Source: Burkholderiales bacterium RIFCSPHIGHO2_01_FULL_63_240 (lineage in GTDB: Bacteria > Pseudomonadota > Gammaproteobacteria > Burkholderiales > Burkholderiaceae_C). Taken from it: a stretch of 64,000 bases of DNA. The notes beneath the pieces were generated by a model. It was not told where the DNA came from, made no database searches, and saw nothing but the letters and a program-made list of their open reading frames with translations. The translations under genes were made by a program, and so were the position numbers. The stretch covers positions 44,924 to 108,923 of the forward strand of contig MERU01000007.1 in assembly GCA_001770725.1 (NCBI GenBank), in the 5' to 3' direction. Below are positions 33,725 to 42,136 of the stretch, one piece after another. Position 1 is the first letter of the stretch. Each line of letters begins with the position of its first letter.

Positions 33725-35692
33725 ATGCCTTCAGTCGCCACCCTGCGACCTGTCCAACCGCGCGCGCCGCAAGGCGTTCGCCAACTGGAAGACGTCCACC
33801 TCATCGAGGCCGAGCAGCCGGACCTCATCGCCGGGGTGCGGAGCACCTACGACCTGCTGGAGCGCGGGGCGCGGCGCAACCTGGAAGCCACGGCGCTGAG
33901 CTTTTTCCTGCGCACGGAGGACCACACCCAGCCTGTGGCCTGGACGCATCGCGAATGGATGGCCCGCATCACCCAGGCGGCCAACGCCTTTCGCCGCCTG
34001 GGCGTGAACCGGGACGACGTGGTCGCCTTCATCCTGCCCAACCTGCCTGAAACCCACTGGACCATCTGGGGCGGCGAGGCCGCGGGCATCGTCTTCGCCA
34101 TCAACCCGCTGATCGAGCCGGCCCTGATGACGGAGCTCATGAACGCAGCGAGCCCCAAGGTGCTGGTGACGCTGGCGCCCACGCCGGGCGCGGACATCTG
34201 GGAGAAGGCCGCCGAGGCCGCGGCGCACGTGCCCAGCCTGCAGCACGTGCTCACCGTGAGCCCGCTGACCTACCTGCGCCACCCGATGGCGCCGGTGCTC
34301 AAGTGGGTGTCGCGCTGGAAGACGCCCCGCAAGCTGGGGCAGGCCAGGGTTCAGCCCCTGCTGCCATTGATCGACGCCTCGAACGCCCAGGCACTTGACT
34401 TTGCGGCGCCCTCGCTGGACGACAAGGCCTCGTTCTTCTGCACCGGCGGCACCACCGGCTTGCCCAAGATCGCCGTGCGTACGCACCGCACCGAGGTGGC
34501 CAACGCGCTGGAGCTGGCGGCCACCTTCGGCGCCGAGATCCAGGGGGCGGGCCGATCGGTGTTCTGTGGCCTGCCGCTGTTCCACGTCAACGCGCAGATC
34601 GGCACGGGGCTGACGCCCTGGTCGGTGGGCGCTCAGGTCGTGCTGGGCACGCCGCAAGGCTACCGGGCGCCAGGGCTGATCCCACGCTTTTGGGAGATCG
34701 CGGCCCACCACCGATTCGTGTTCTTCTCGGGTGTGCCGACGGTGTATTCGGCCCTGCTGCAGCACCCGCCCCAAGGGCAGGACCTCAGCGAGCTGAAGTA
34801 CGGCGTGTGTGGCGCCGCGCCGATGCCGGTCGAGCTGTTCCACCGCTTCCAGAAGGAGACGGGCGTCAAGATCCTCGAAGGCTATGGCCTGACCGAAGGG
34901 GGCTGCGTTTCCAGCATCAACCCGCCGCATGGCCAGGCGCGACTGGGCTCGATCGGCCTGCGCCTGCCCTGGCAAGCCATGCAGGCGCTGGTCCTGGACG
35001 ATCAGGGGCGCTGGTGGCGCGATGCCCGGTGCGATGAAGTCGGTGTGCTGGCCATCCGCGGCCCCAACCTCTTTGAAGGCTACCTGCATGCCTCGCACAA
35101 CCAGGGGCTGTGGATCGAACGGCCGAACGAGCGTGGCGAGTTGGAGCGCTGGCTCAACACCGGTGACCTGGGGCGGCAGGATGCCGAAGGCTACTTCTGG
35201 CTGACGGGCCGCAAGAAGGAGCTCATCATCCGGGGCGGGCACAACATCGACCCCAAGCTGATCGAAGAAGCGCTGCATGCGCACCCGGCGGTGGCCCTGG
35301 CTGCCGCCGTGGGCCGGCCCGACGCCCACGCGGGCGAGGTGCCCGTGGTCCACGTGCAGTTGCGACCAGGGCGAGCCGCCACCGAGGCCGAGCTGATGCA
35401 GCACGCGCAGTCGCACGTCGCCGAGCGCGCCGCCTGGCCCAAGCACGTGCGCATCGTGGACACGCTGCCGACGACGGCGATCGGCAAGATCTTCAAGCCC
35501 GCCTTGACGCTGCAGGAGATGGCGGCCGTGGTGCGCGAAGAAGCGCAGGCGCTGGGCGTGGCGCTGTCGTCGTGCGAAGCGACGCAGGACCCGCGCATCG
35601 GTGCCGTGGTGCGGTGGCGGGCGGTGGGGCCGGGTGATCAGCTGAGCAAGCGGTTGGCGCGCTACACCTTCAGGCAGGAGCAGGTGGACTGA
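33725..35692 (+). CDS. AMP-forming acyl-CoA synthetase
   Basis: This 655-residue adenylate-forming enzyme has the P-loop CTGGTTGLPK (from C239), the YGLTEGG motif, and the hinge region NTGDLGRQDAEGYFWLTGRKKELIIRGGHNI (in part). The catalytic Lys is near TAIGKIFKPAL at the C-terminal domain. It activates a carboxylic acid as acyl-AMP and transfers it to CoA; the substrate may be an aromatic or long-chain acid supplied to or produced by the neighbouring cluster. ATG 33725 has GGAGA at 8 bases. The C-terminus extends about 30 residues past the usual end. Confidence 0.88.
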   Translation: MPSVATLRPVQPRAPQGVRQLEDVHLIEAEQPDLIAGVRSTYDLLERGARRNLEATALSFFLRTEDHTQPVAWTHREWMARITQAANAFRRLGVNRDDVVAFILPNLPETHWTIWGGEAAGIVFAINPLIEPALMTELMNAASPKVLVTLAPTPGADIWEKAAEAAAHVPSLQHVLTVSPLTYLRHPMAPVLKWVSRWKTPRKLGQARVQPLLPLIDASNAQALDFAAPSLDDKASFFCTGGTTGLPKIAVRTHRTEVANALELAATFGAEIQGAGRSVFCGLPLFHVNAQIGTGLTPWSVGAQVVLGTPQGYRAPGLIPRFWEIAAHHRFVFFSGVPTVYSALLQHPPQGQDLSELKYGVCGAAPMPVELFHRFQKETGVKILEGYGLTEGGCVSSINPPHGQARLGSIGLRLPWQAMQALVLDDQGRWWRDARCDEVGVLAIRGPNLFEGYLHASHNQGLWIERPNERGELERWLNTGDLGRQDAEGYFWLTGRKKELIIRGGHNIDPKLIEEALHAHPAVALAAAVGRPDAHAGEVPVVHVQLRPGRAATEAELMQHAQSHVAERAAWPKHVRIVDTLPTTAIGKIFKPALTLQEMAAVVREEAQALGVALSSCEATQDPRIGAVVRWRAVGPGDQLSKRLARYTFRQEQVD

Positions 35693-35717
35693 CGAAATGG
35701 CCTTTGAGGGCAAGCGC

Positions 35718-36260
35718 TCAGCCGATCAGCTCTTGCCTTCGGGCGGCCATCCGCGCCCCCAGCTCGTGCAGGTCGAGCGACGTCGCCTGCGCCTGCGGGA
35801 ACATCTCTGCCTGCTCGTCCTGCACGTGGTGCTTGACGTATTCGCCCAGCACCTTGACCTTGGCGTCGTACATCACCCCATCGGGTTCTGCACCTTCGAG
35901 TTGCGCGATCAGGTTCTTGACGCCCGCGTGTTCGAGCCGTGCTTCGGGCACCAGCAACGGGTCTGCCAGCAGCGACTCGATGGCGGGGTAGAAGATCTCC
36001 TCTTCTATCTGCACATGCACGCCCAAGGCGGTGCAGAGCTGGCCCACCAGGGCCTTCTTGTCCGCGTTCGGCTGGCCCTTGTCGTACTCGGCGAACAATT
36101 GAGCCACCGCCACATGGTCTGCCACCAGCAAGGCCACGGCATCGGTCGAGCCCTGGGGTGCTGAGGTGGCCACCATGCCGGGTGGGGGCGAGCCCTCGGC
36201 CGTGAAGTCGGACTTCTGTGTGGCAAGGGGCGGTGGCACGGGGGCCGGCGATGTCGTCAT
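35718..36260 (-). CDS. Hemerythrin-like HHE domain protein 1
   Basis: This 180-residue protein has a Pro/Ala-rich N-terminal 40 residues followed by a four-helix hemerythrin-like domain. Candidate di-iron ligands are H49 (VADHVAVAQLF), H82 and the following EEE (VHVQIEEEIFYP), H111 (EHAGVKNLI) and H144-H145/E149 (YVKHHVQDEQAEMFP). Such proteins bind O2, NO or iron, or act in oxidative stress. It is a close paralogue of the protein at 36558, with the same length and nearly the same core. It is the last gene of the six-gene unit starting at 38390, with ribosome site GGAGAG upstream of the start. Confidence 0.88.
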   Translation of the reverse strand: MTTSPAPVPPPLATQKSDFTAEGSPPPGMVATSAPQGSTDAVALLVADHVAVAQLFAEYDKGQPNADKKALVGQLCTALGVHVQIEEEIFYPAIESLLADPLLVPEARLEHAGVKNLIAQLEGAEPDGVMYDAKVKVLGEYVKHHVQDEQAEMFPQAQATSLDLHELGARMAARRQELIG

Positions 36261-36321
36261 GCGTCACTCTCCGTCAGTTCAACGGTTCTCAAAGCCCTGT
36301 TGCGCACCACGCGCCACGGGC

Positions 36322-36534
36322 TCAGCGCTTGCGCTTGGCGGCGCTTTTGGCCTTCGAGACCTTCAACGCATCCGACCAGACCTGGATGGCCCTGGTCGTC
36401 GCGTCGGTCACCGCCGCCGTTGCATGCCGCTTGGCCTGAGCCGAAGCCTGGCCATGCCACAAACCAGCGGCGCGGTTCGCTGCGCTGAGCCACATGCTCA
36501 TGAACGGGTTTTTCTTCAGCCAGGGTTGGGGCAT
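36322..36534 (-). CDS. Small basic protein, PHB-granule-associated type (70 aa)
   Basis: This 70-residue protein has AGGAG 8 bases before ATG 36534. It opens with KKNPFMSMWLSAANRAAGLW, a motif I associate with short proteins near PHB-granule (phasin/PhaM-like) genes in betaproteobacteria, and ends in a Lys/Arg-rich tail (KAKSAAKRKR). The middle is an Ala-rich amphipathic helix. A granule- or DNA-associated role is a guess from composition. It lies between two hemerythrin-like genes in the stress operon. Confidence 0.65.
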   Translation of the reverse strand: MPQPWLKKNPFMSMWLSAANRAAGLWHGQASAQAKRHATAAVTDATTRAIQVWSDALKVSKAKSAAKRKR

Positions 36535-36557
36535 GGCGCTTTCTCCTGTTTGGTGGA

Positions 36558-37109
36558 TCAGTTCGCCGGGTCGGCGAGCAACTCGTCCCGTCGGGTGACC
36601 ATGCGCGCCCCCAGCTCGGCCATGTCCAGCGAGGTCGCCTTGGCCTGCGGGAACATGTCGCTGTGTTCCTCTTTCACGTGGTGCTTGACGTATTCGCCCA
36701 GCACCTTGACCTTGGCGTCGTAGACCTCGCCATCCGGCTCGGCCACCTCGAGCTGCGCGATCAGGTTCTTGACGCCGGCGTGCTCGACCATGGCCTCGGG
36801 CACCAGCAGCTTGTCCTTGAGCGCGGCCTTGACGGCGGGGTAGAAGATTTCCTCCTCGATCTGCACGTGCACGCTCAGGGCGGTGCAGATCTTCGCCACC
36901 AATGCCTTCTTGTTGGCGACCGAGCGCGTGCCCTCGTACTCGGCGAACAACTGGTTCACCGCTTCGTGGTCGGCCTTGAGCAGCGCGATGGCGTCCTTCG
37001 GCGGCGGCAGGGGGGAGCTGGCCTTGGCGCTCGTGCGTGGGCTGGCCTTGTCGGCGGGGTGCATGGCGGTTTTGGTGGGGGTTTTGGTGGCGAGTTTGGG
37101 CGCGGTCAT
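36558..37109 (-). CDS. Hemerythrin-like HHE domain protein 2
   Basis: This 183-residue paralogue of the protein at 35718 has a Lys/Thr/Ala-rich leader of about 38 residues, then the HHE four-helix domain: LKADHEAVNQLFAEYEGTR, SVHVQIEEEIFYPAVKAAL, VEHAGVKNLIAQLEV, EYVKHHVKEEHSDMFPQAKA. All ligand-type His and Glu positions are kept. AAGGA is 6 bases from ATG 37109. The two copies are separated only by the 70-residue gene, indicating local duplication followed by divergence of the leaders. Confidence 0.88.
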   Translation of the reverse strand: MTAPKLATKTPTKTAMHPADKASPRTSAKASSPLPPPKDAIALLKADHEAVNQLFAEYEGTRSVANKKALVAKICTALSVHVQIEEEIFYPAVKAALKDKLLVPEAMVEHAGVKNLIAQLEVAEPDGEVYDAKVKVLGEYVKHHVKEEHSDMFPQAKATSLDMAELGARMVTRRDELLADPAN

Positions 37110-37140
37110 GGGAGGTCCTTGGTTTGGGGTGCGTGGGTGC

Positions 37141-37215
37141 TCAATGCACGAACAGCGCGATCAAGATGACGATGGGGATGGGGATGCCGAGGAAAATCAG
37201 CAGCAGTGAGCGCAT
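37141..37215 (-). CDS. 24-residue hydrophobic micropeptide
   Basis: A 24-codon frame begins at ATG 37215, with a strong ribosome site (CCGGAGG, 5 bases away). The product starts MRSLLLIFLGIPIPIVIL and ends in a His; it is one membrane helix broken by a PIP turn. Short proteins with the same GIPIP core are, as far as I recall, widespread in proteobacteria but often unannotated. It sits 30 bases after the PhnA-like gene and 31 before the hemerythrin-like gene, so it is co-transcribed with them. Function unknown. Confidence 0.65.
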   Translation of the reverse strand: MRSLLLIFLGIPIPIVILIALFVH

Positions 37216-37245
37216 GGATGCCTCCGGATCGGTGTTGAGTGGGGC

Positions 37246-37971
37246 TCAGGCGTCGCGCTGCCGACCACCCAGGGTGGCGGCCAGGCTGGCAGCGAATGCC
37301 CCGCTCAGCAAGGCGACGAAGACCCACAGGGCCGAGTGGGCCGATGCCTTGCGCTGGGCGGCCAGGTCGTCCTGCTGGGGCAGCGCGGTGCGTTGTGCGG
37401 TCAACAGCTGGCCGGCGTGGCGCACGCCGTTCATGGCCGCCGCCTCGCTGTAGGGGGCGAGCGTGAATCGTTGATCGAGCCCCGTCGGCTCCGTGTGGTT
37501 GCCGTCGGCCATCCTGTTTGGCATGCCTGGTTGGGTGATGGCGCCCGCCACCTGGGTCAGCATGGTGGCTGTCACCAGGGCCGCCACCGCCCAGGCCAGG
37601 AAGCCGTGTGCCGTGTCGCGGAAGTGGACCTCGTCACGCTGGACCTCGGCCCACCTGGTGCGCAGCCGGCCGGCCAGGTAGCCGCCCATGCCCGAGGCCA
37701 CCACCTGCGTGAACACCACCCAGGCGATGGCCTGTGCGCCCATGACGGACGGGCCCATGCTTTGGCGCTCCCAGGGAGATGTCGAAGAAAGGTCCAGCCC
37801 CGTTCCGAGCACCAGGAGGATCAGCGACAGCGCGGCGGCCCCCGCGGCCCCGGCAAAAATGGCAGGCCAGGAAACCGCCGTTGGAGATGCCGCCGAGGTG
37901 TCGACAAGCGGTGTGCCCGGCGCGAGATCGCGCCGAGGTTCACCAAAATGAGCGGTGGTCGGAAGGGCCAT
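37246..37971 (-). CDS. PhnA-like membrane protein
   Basis: This 241-residue protein has a short hydrophilic leader, then VSWPAIFAGAAGAAALSLILLVLGTGLDLSS, a hallmark of the proteins misleadingly named 'PhnA-like'. Further helices follow at IAWVVFTQVVASGMGGYLAGRL, GFLAWAVAALVTATML, and a C-terminal LWVFVALLSGAFAASLAATLGG. GGAG precedes ATG 37971 at good spacing. It has no relation to phosphonoacetate hydrolase; function unknown. It belongs to the stress operon behind the PRC-barrel gene. Confidence 0.75.
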   Translation of the reverse strand: MALPTTAHFGEPRRDLAPGTPLVDTSAASPTAVSWPAIFAGAAGAAALSLILLVLGTGLDLSSTSPWERQSMGPSVMGAQAIAWVVFTQVVASGMGGYLAGRLRTRWAEVQRDEVHFRDTAHGFLAWAVAALVTATMLTQVAGAITQPGMPNRMADGNHTEPTGLDQRFTLAPYSEAAAMNGVRHAGQLLTAQRTALPQQDDLAAQRKASAHSALWVFVALLSGAFAASLAATLGGRQRDA

Positions 37972-38021
37972 GGTGGCTCCTGAAAGAAGGTGGTTGAGGT
38001 GAGGACGCTGGGCTCGTCGCC

Positions 38022-38390
38022 TCATTCCCAGTACGGCGATCGGTCGTAGTAGCTGAACATGTCGCGGTTCCACTTCTCGTCGGTCATCGAAGGCCAGTTG
38101 TTCGAATCGAAGCCGGGCGCTTCCTTGAGCCGTTCCTTGGCCACATCGAGGACGTATTCGTTCTCGGAGTCGGTGTAGGCGAACGCGCTGAAAGGGATGG
38201 CGAAGAGCTTGGTGCCCAGGCCCAGGAAGCCGCCGAAGGAGACGACGGCGTAGGCCACCTTGCCCGTGCTCGGGTCGATGACCATTTCCTTGATGCTGCC
38301 CAGGTTCTCGCGCTCGGGGTTGACGACGTCGGAGCCGATGATGTTGGAGGCCTTGAGTGGGGAGGTGAAGAGGGCCTGCTGTTGATCCAT
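38022..38390 (-). CDS. PRC-barrel domain protein
   Basis: This 122-residue protein has residues 15-90 matching a PRC-barrel: SNIIGSDVVNPERENLGSIKEMVIDP, then GKVAYAVVSFGGFLGLGTKLFAIPFSAF. The tail PGFDSNNWPSMTDEKWNRDMFSYY is typical of stress-related bacterial PRC proteins, where the barrel mediates protein or RNA contacts. AGGAG is 7 bases from ATG 38390. It is the first gene of a six-gene operon; candidate operator D lies 61 bases upstream. Confidence 0.88.
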   Translation of the reverse strand: MDQQQALFTSPLKASNIIGSDVVNPERENLGSIKEMVIDPSTGKVAYAVVSFGGFLGLGTKLFAIPFSAFAYTDSENEYVLDVAKERLKEAPGFDSNNWPSMTDEKWNRDMFSYYDRSPYWE

Positions 38391-38450
38391 GGTGGTGCTC
38401 CTGTTTGGGTGTGATGCAAGGCCAGCCTAGGCGCAATGCCCCATCGGCAC

Positions 38451-38468
38451 TGTGCGTGAGCGCACACA
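38451..38468 (-). promoter_or_regulatory. Candidate Crp/Fnr-type operator, copy D, at class II position
   Basis: TGTGCGTGAGCGCACACA is the most symmetric copy, with arms TGTGCG and CGCACA. On the minus strand, TAGGCT at 38424-38429 is centred 33 bases away, placing the dyad near -41 of a promoter for the PRC-barrel operon. The esterase gene starts 58 bases away on the other side. Confidence 0.55.
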
Positions 38469-38525
38469 GCGCGATGAAATAAATGGATGCACACGTGCGG
38501 GCCACGGACCATCACAATCGATCGA

Positions 38526-39509
38526 ATGGGACGACGCATCCGCACCAACTTCTGGGCCAAGGCGTTCAAGCGCAACATGGCCACCCTTGCCCGCAACAGC
38601 GCGAGCCTGGGCAAGCGCGCGGTGCAGCCGCACCGGCCTCCTCCGGGAGATGGGGACTGGATCGCTGGCATGGCCATCGGCCTCAAGGGCGTGTGCCGGT
38701 TCCGGCTTTACCGGCCACTCGGCGCGAAGGGCAGCGAGCCTTTGCCGCTGCTGGTGATGCTGCATGGCTGCGGCCAGGACGCCCGTCGCTTTGCCCTGAG
38801 CACCCGCATGAACCGCGTGGCCGACCGCGAACGCTTCTGGGTGCTCTACCCCGAGCAGGACCGCCTTGCCAATGCGCAAGGCTGCTGGAACTGGTTCGAC
38901 ACCGACCTGGGACGCGCCCAGGTGGAGGTGGCGTTGATCCTCAAAGCCATCGACCAGGTCCGCATGCTCTACCCCGTCGACCCGGTGCGCATCGCGGTGG
39001 CCGGGTTGTCGGCCGGGGCCAGCATGGCGGCGCTGCTGGCCACCAATCACCCTGAACGCTTCAGGGCCGTCGTGATGCATTCGGGCATCCCGCCTGGCAC
39101 GGCGCACTCGGGCATGTCGGCGCTCGTGGCCATGCGAGGCCGGCGGGCCACGCAGCCCCTGCCACCCTCGGCATCGCCGGAGACCTTGGTCTGGCCTCCG
39201 CTGATGGTGATCCATGGCGATGCGGACCCCATCGTGTCGGCCAGCAATGGGCGGGCGGCGGTGCAGGCCTGGGCCGATGCGGCGGGCGCAGACGCCGGCG
39301 AGGCACGCCTCGTGCAGCGTGGTCAGCGCCACCCCATGACGGTGACCGACTTCAAGCGCCGTGGGCGCCTGGTTGCCTCGCTGGTCGAGGTGGGGAGCCT
39401 GGGCCACGCATGGAGCGGTGGTGCCGCTCGTCAGCCCTTCAGCGATGGCAAGGGGCCTGACGCCTCCCGCATGGTGTGGGCGTTCGTGGCGCGGCAGTTC
39501 CAGCGTTGA
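38526..39509 (+). CDS. PHB depolymerase family esterase (LpqC/PhaZ-like)
   Basis: This 327-residue protein begins MGRRIRTNFWAKAFKRNM, a basic helix common in this esterase group. The alpha/beta hydrolase core has LLVMLHGCGQDARRFA (oxyanion loop), S162 in GLSAGAS, D234 in HGDADPIV and H294 in GHAWSGG. The family hydrolyses poly(3-hydroxybutyrate) or feruloyl/acetyl esters; no signal peptide is obvious, so an intracellular or granule-linked role is possible. ATG 38526 is chosen over an upstream ATG at 38487 because of the conserved start. It is divergent from the stress operon and shares its regulatory region. Confidence 0.85.
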   Translation: MGRRIRTNFWAKAFKRNMATLARNSASLGKRAVQPHRPPPGDGDWIAGMAIGLKGVCRFRLYRPLGAKGSEPLPLLVMLHGCGQDARRFALSTRMNRVADRERFWVLYPEQDRLANAQGCWNWFDTDLGRAQVEVALILKAIDQVRMLYPVDPVRIAVAGLSAGASMAALLATNHPERFRAVVMHSGIPPGTAHSGMSALVAMRGRRATQPLPPSASPETLVWPPLMVIHGDADPIVSASNGRAAVQAWADAAGADAGEARLVQRGQRHPMTVTDFKRRGRLVASLVEVGSLGHAWSGGAARQPFSDGKGPDASRMVWAFVARQFQR

Positions 39510-39559
39510 GCTCGCCGGCCTGCGCGGCATCCAGCACCGGGCCGCGCACGTGGGTCAGC

Positions 39560-41968
39560 TCACCTTGAAACCACCCCCGGCGGCGCCACGCACAAGCGGT
39601 TGCGACCGCCGTCCTTGGCCGCGTACAAGGCCTGGTCGGCCTGAGCCAGCCACGCGTCTGGCGAGTCCAGCTCTTCGCGCCACTCGCACACCCCGATGCT
39701 CACGCTGACGCTGACCTGTTGCCCTTCGAGCTCCACCACCCGTGCCGACAGCAACTGCCTGATGCGCTCCAAGGGGATCTGCGCCTCTTCGGCCGTGGTC
39801 GAAGGCAGCAGCACCGCGAACTCCTCGCCACCAACGCGCGCGGCCAGGTCGCTTTCGCGCAGCACCTCCAGCAGCACGCCCGAAAAGGCCTTGAGCACCG
39901 CATCGCCCATGGCGTGCCCATGCCGGTCGTTGACCTGCTTGAAGTGGTCCAGGTCCATCAAGGCCACGGTGGCCGGGGTGCCATAGCGGCGGCACTGCGC
40001 CAGCAAGCCCATGCTGACGTCGAAAAAACGGCGTCGGTTGGCCAGGCCGGTCAGGGCGTCGGCCGTGGCTTGCTGAACCAGTTGTCGCTCGGCGCGGGCG
40101 CGTTCTTCCTCCACCGCGCGGGCGTGGATCAGGGTGCCCAGCGTCAGTGTCAGCGGCTCGAGCATCTGCACCATGGCGGGCTCGTAGCCCTCTTGCCGGT
40201 TGCCCAGTGCCAGCAGGCCCACCACCTGACCGTCGTAGCGCAGCGGGATGCCGGTGAAGCTCTGCAACTCGGGGATGCCGGGCGGATTGGTGTTCTGGCC
40301 CGGGTGGTTGACCGCGTCGTTGGTGCACACCACGGTGTTGTGCGTCACGACGTAGCCGAACAGGTTGTCGAGCTCGGTGAACAGCACGCCTTTGATGGCG
40401 TGCCGGTGGCGTTGTTGCCAGTGGTGGCTGGACGTGTCCCAGCTCAGGTTCGAGACGGAGGGCACGCGCAGGGCAGGCTGGCCATCCGGGGTCTGCTCGC
40501 AGATGCCGATGAAGCCGAAGCGGCTTTCGGTCAGCTCCAGCAGGGGCTCGAAGATGTGCTCGCACGCCGCGGTCAGGCTCTTGTCCTGCAAAAAGGTGCG
40601 CTGCGTGGTGTTGACCAGCGCCAGCAGCTTTTGCTGGCGGCGGCGCAGCTGCTCGGCTGCCTTGGCTTCGGTGATGTCGATGAGCGTGCCCACGATGCGC
40701 GACGGGCGCCCCAGGTTGTCGCGTGACACCAGTCGCGCGCAGCTCTGCACCCAGATGTAGTGCCCCTGCTTGTGACGCACGCGGTACTCGACGGCAAAAA
40801 GCTCGCGGCCATTGGCGATCTCCTCGTCGGTCATGGCCAGGCGCTTGGTGATCTTTTCCACCAGTCCGGGACGGTCGAAGGGGTGCACCAGCGCCACCCA
40901 CTCTTCGGCCGTGAGTTCCAGCTCTTCGTGGCGGTGGCCGATCATGCTGGCCACGCGGGGGCTGCACAGGCGTTTCTGGGCGATCAGGTCCATGTCCCAG
41001 GCGCCGATGCGGGCCGATTCCATGGCCAGGTGCAGGCGCTCCTTGGTGGACTCGATGGTGAGCTCGAGCTGCTTTTGACGGCTGGCGTCGCTCAGGTAGC
41101 CTCGGATGCGCTGCAGCTTGCCCTGGGCATCGTGGTCGCCCACGGTGATGAGCTGGATCCAGCGGCCATCGACGTTCAGGCGAAAGCGGGTCTGGTTCTG
41201 GGCGTGGGGCTGCAAACCGGCCCCGACATGGCTGTGGCTGAGCAGGGCCATGCGCACGTCGGCGGCGTCGCGCGGGTCCACGCAGGTGTCGAGCGAGGCG
41301 CCCGCGGTCAGCGCCATCGCCACCTCGGGGCCGATGACCTTGGCCAGGTTGTCGGAGCGGTGCTTGATGCGCGGCTGGGTGGGGTGGTTGTCCCACACGA
41401 GGGCGGCGACCGGCCCGTCCGAGAACAGCGCGCGCTCGCGCTCGGCGGTGAGCTTGACCTGACGCGAGCGGATGCTGTCGCACACCACCTGCGCGAAGTC
41501 GGCCAGCAGCGCCTGACGCGCCGCATCAAAGTCGGGGCGAGGGCGGGTGTCCATCACGCACAGGGTGCCCACCGCCTGGTCGCTGAACCACAGCGGCGTG
41601 CCGGCGTAAAAGCGCAAACCGCCCTGGCTTCGGCGCACCAGCGGATGGTGGCTGAAGCGGCTGTCCTGGCTGAGGTCGGGGCACAGCAGCGCATGGCCGT
41701 CGTCCACCACGTGGGTGCAAAGGCTGCCGTGGCGGGAGGCCTCGACCAGGTCGAAGCCCACCTTGGACTTGAACCAGATCCGGTCGCGATCGACCAGGGT
41801 GATCAGGCAGATCGGCATGCCCAGGCTGGCGGCCGTGACGGCGGTCAGTCGGTCGAGTTCCGGGTCGGGCGGAGAGTCCAGCAGCTCCAGCCGGCTCAAG
41901 GCCCGCAGGCGTGACGGTTCCTGCGATGGTTCCGGAAGGGGGCCTTCTGTGTGCCCGATGGGGTTCAT
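39560..41968 (-). CDS. GAF-PAS-GAF-GGDEF diguanylate cyclase sensor
   Basis: This 802-residue soluble protein starts with a GAF domain (about 40-175: PICLITLVDRDRIWFKSKVG, FYAGTPLWFSDQAVGTLCVMD). Then come a linker, a PAS/PAC (about 325-440, VGTLIDITEAKAAEQ), a second GAF (about 455-615: FGFIGICEQTPDG, FTGIPLRYDGQVVGLLALGN) and a GGDEF domain (about 635-795). The active site reads GGEEF, a functional variant, with an I-site RESD five residues before it. No EAL domain and no membrane helices are present. It probably makes c-di-GMP in response to ligands bound by the GAF and PAS domains. Confidence 0.9.
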   Translation of the reverse strand: MNPIGHTEGPLPEPSQEPSRLRALSRLELLDSPPDPELDRLTAVTAASLGMPICLITLVDRDRIWFKSKVGFDLVEASRHGSLCTHVVDDGHALLCPDLSQDSRFSHHPLVRRSQGGLRFYAGTPLWFSDQAVGTLCVMDTRPRPDFDAARQALLADFAQVVCDSIRSRQVKLTAERERALFSDGPVAALVWDNHPTQPRIKHRSDNLAKVIGPEVAMALTAGASLDTCVDPRDAADVRMALLSHSHVGAGLQPHAQNQTRFRLNVDGRWIQLITVGDHDAQGKLQRIRGYLSDASRQKQLELTIESTKERLHLAMESARIGAWDMDLIAQKRLCSPRVASMIGHRHEELELTAEEWVALVHPFDRPGLVEKITKRLAMTDEEIANGRELFAVEYRVRHKQGHYIWVQSCARLVSRDNLGRPSRIVGTLIDITEAKAAEQLRRRQQKLLALVNTTQRTFLQDKSLTAACEHIFEPLLELTESRFGFIGICEQTPDGQPALRVPSVSNLSWDTSSHHWQQRHRHAIKGVLFTELDNLFGYVVTHNTVVCTNDAVNHPGQNTNPPGIPELQSFTGIPLRYDGQVVGLLALGNRQEGYEPAMVQMLEPLTLTLGTLIHARAVEEERARAERQLVQQATADALTGLANRRRFFDVSMGLLAQCRRYGTPATVALMDLDHFKQVNDRHGHAMGDAVLKAFSGVLLEVLRESDLAARVGGEEFAVLLPSTTAEEAQIPLERIRQLLSARVVELEGQQVSVSVSIGVCEWREELDSPDAWLAQADQALYAAKDGGRNRLCVAPPGVVSR

Positions 41969-42136
41969 GGTGCGGCTCCTTGAGGGGAGGCAGTGACTCC
42001 ATCGAGGCCGCTCCCTGTTTTCTTCATCGGCAGCCCCGGACCGAAACTGGAGGGTGAACCCACGCAGTCAGGGGGTGTGCCCCCACGATAATGCGCTTTG
42101 ACCTCTTTTTGTCCTGCCGAGCCCCCAGGAGCCACC

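Noticed and set aside
42071..42084. GGGGG-TGTG-CCCCC hairpin before the aminotransferase gene
   Set aside because: Five-base G/C stems are common by chance at this base composition; no function can be supported.
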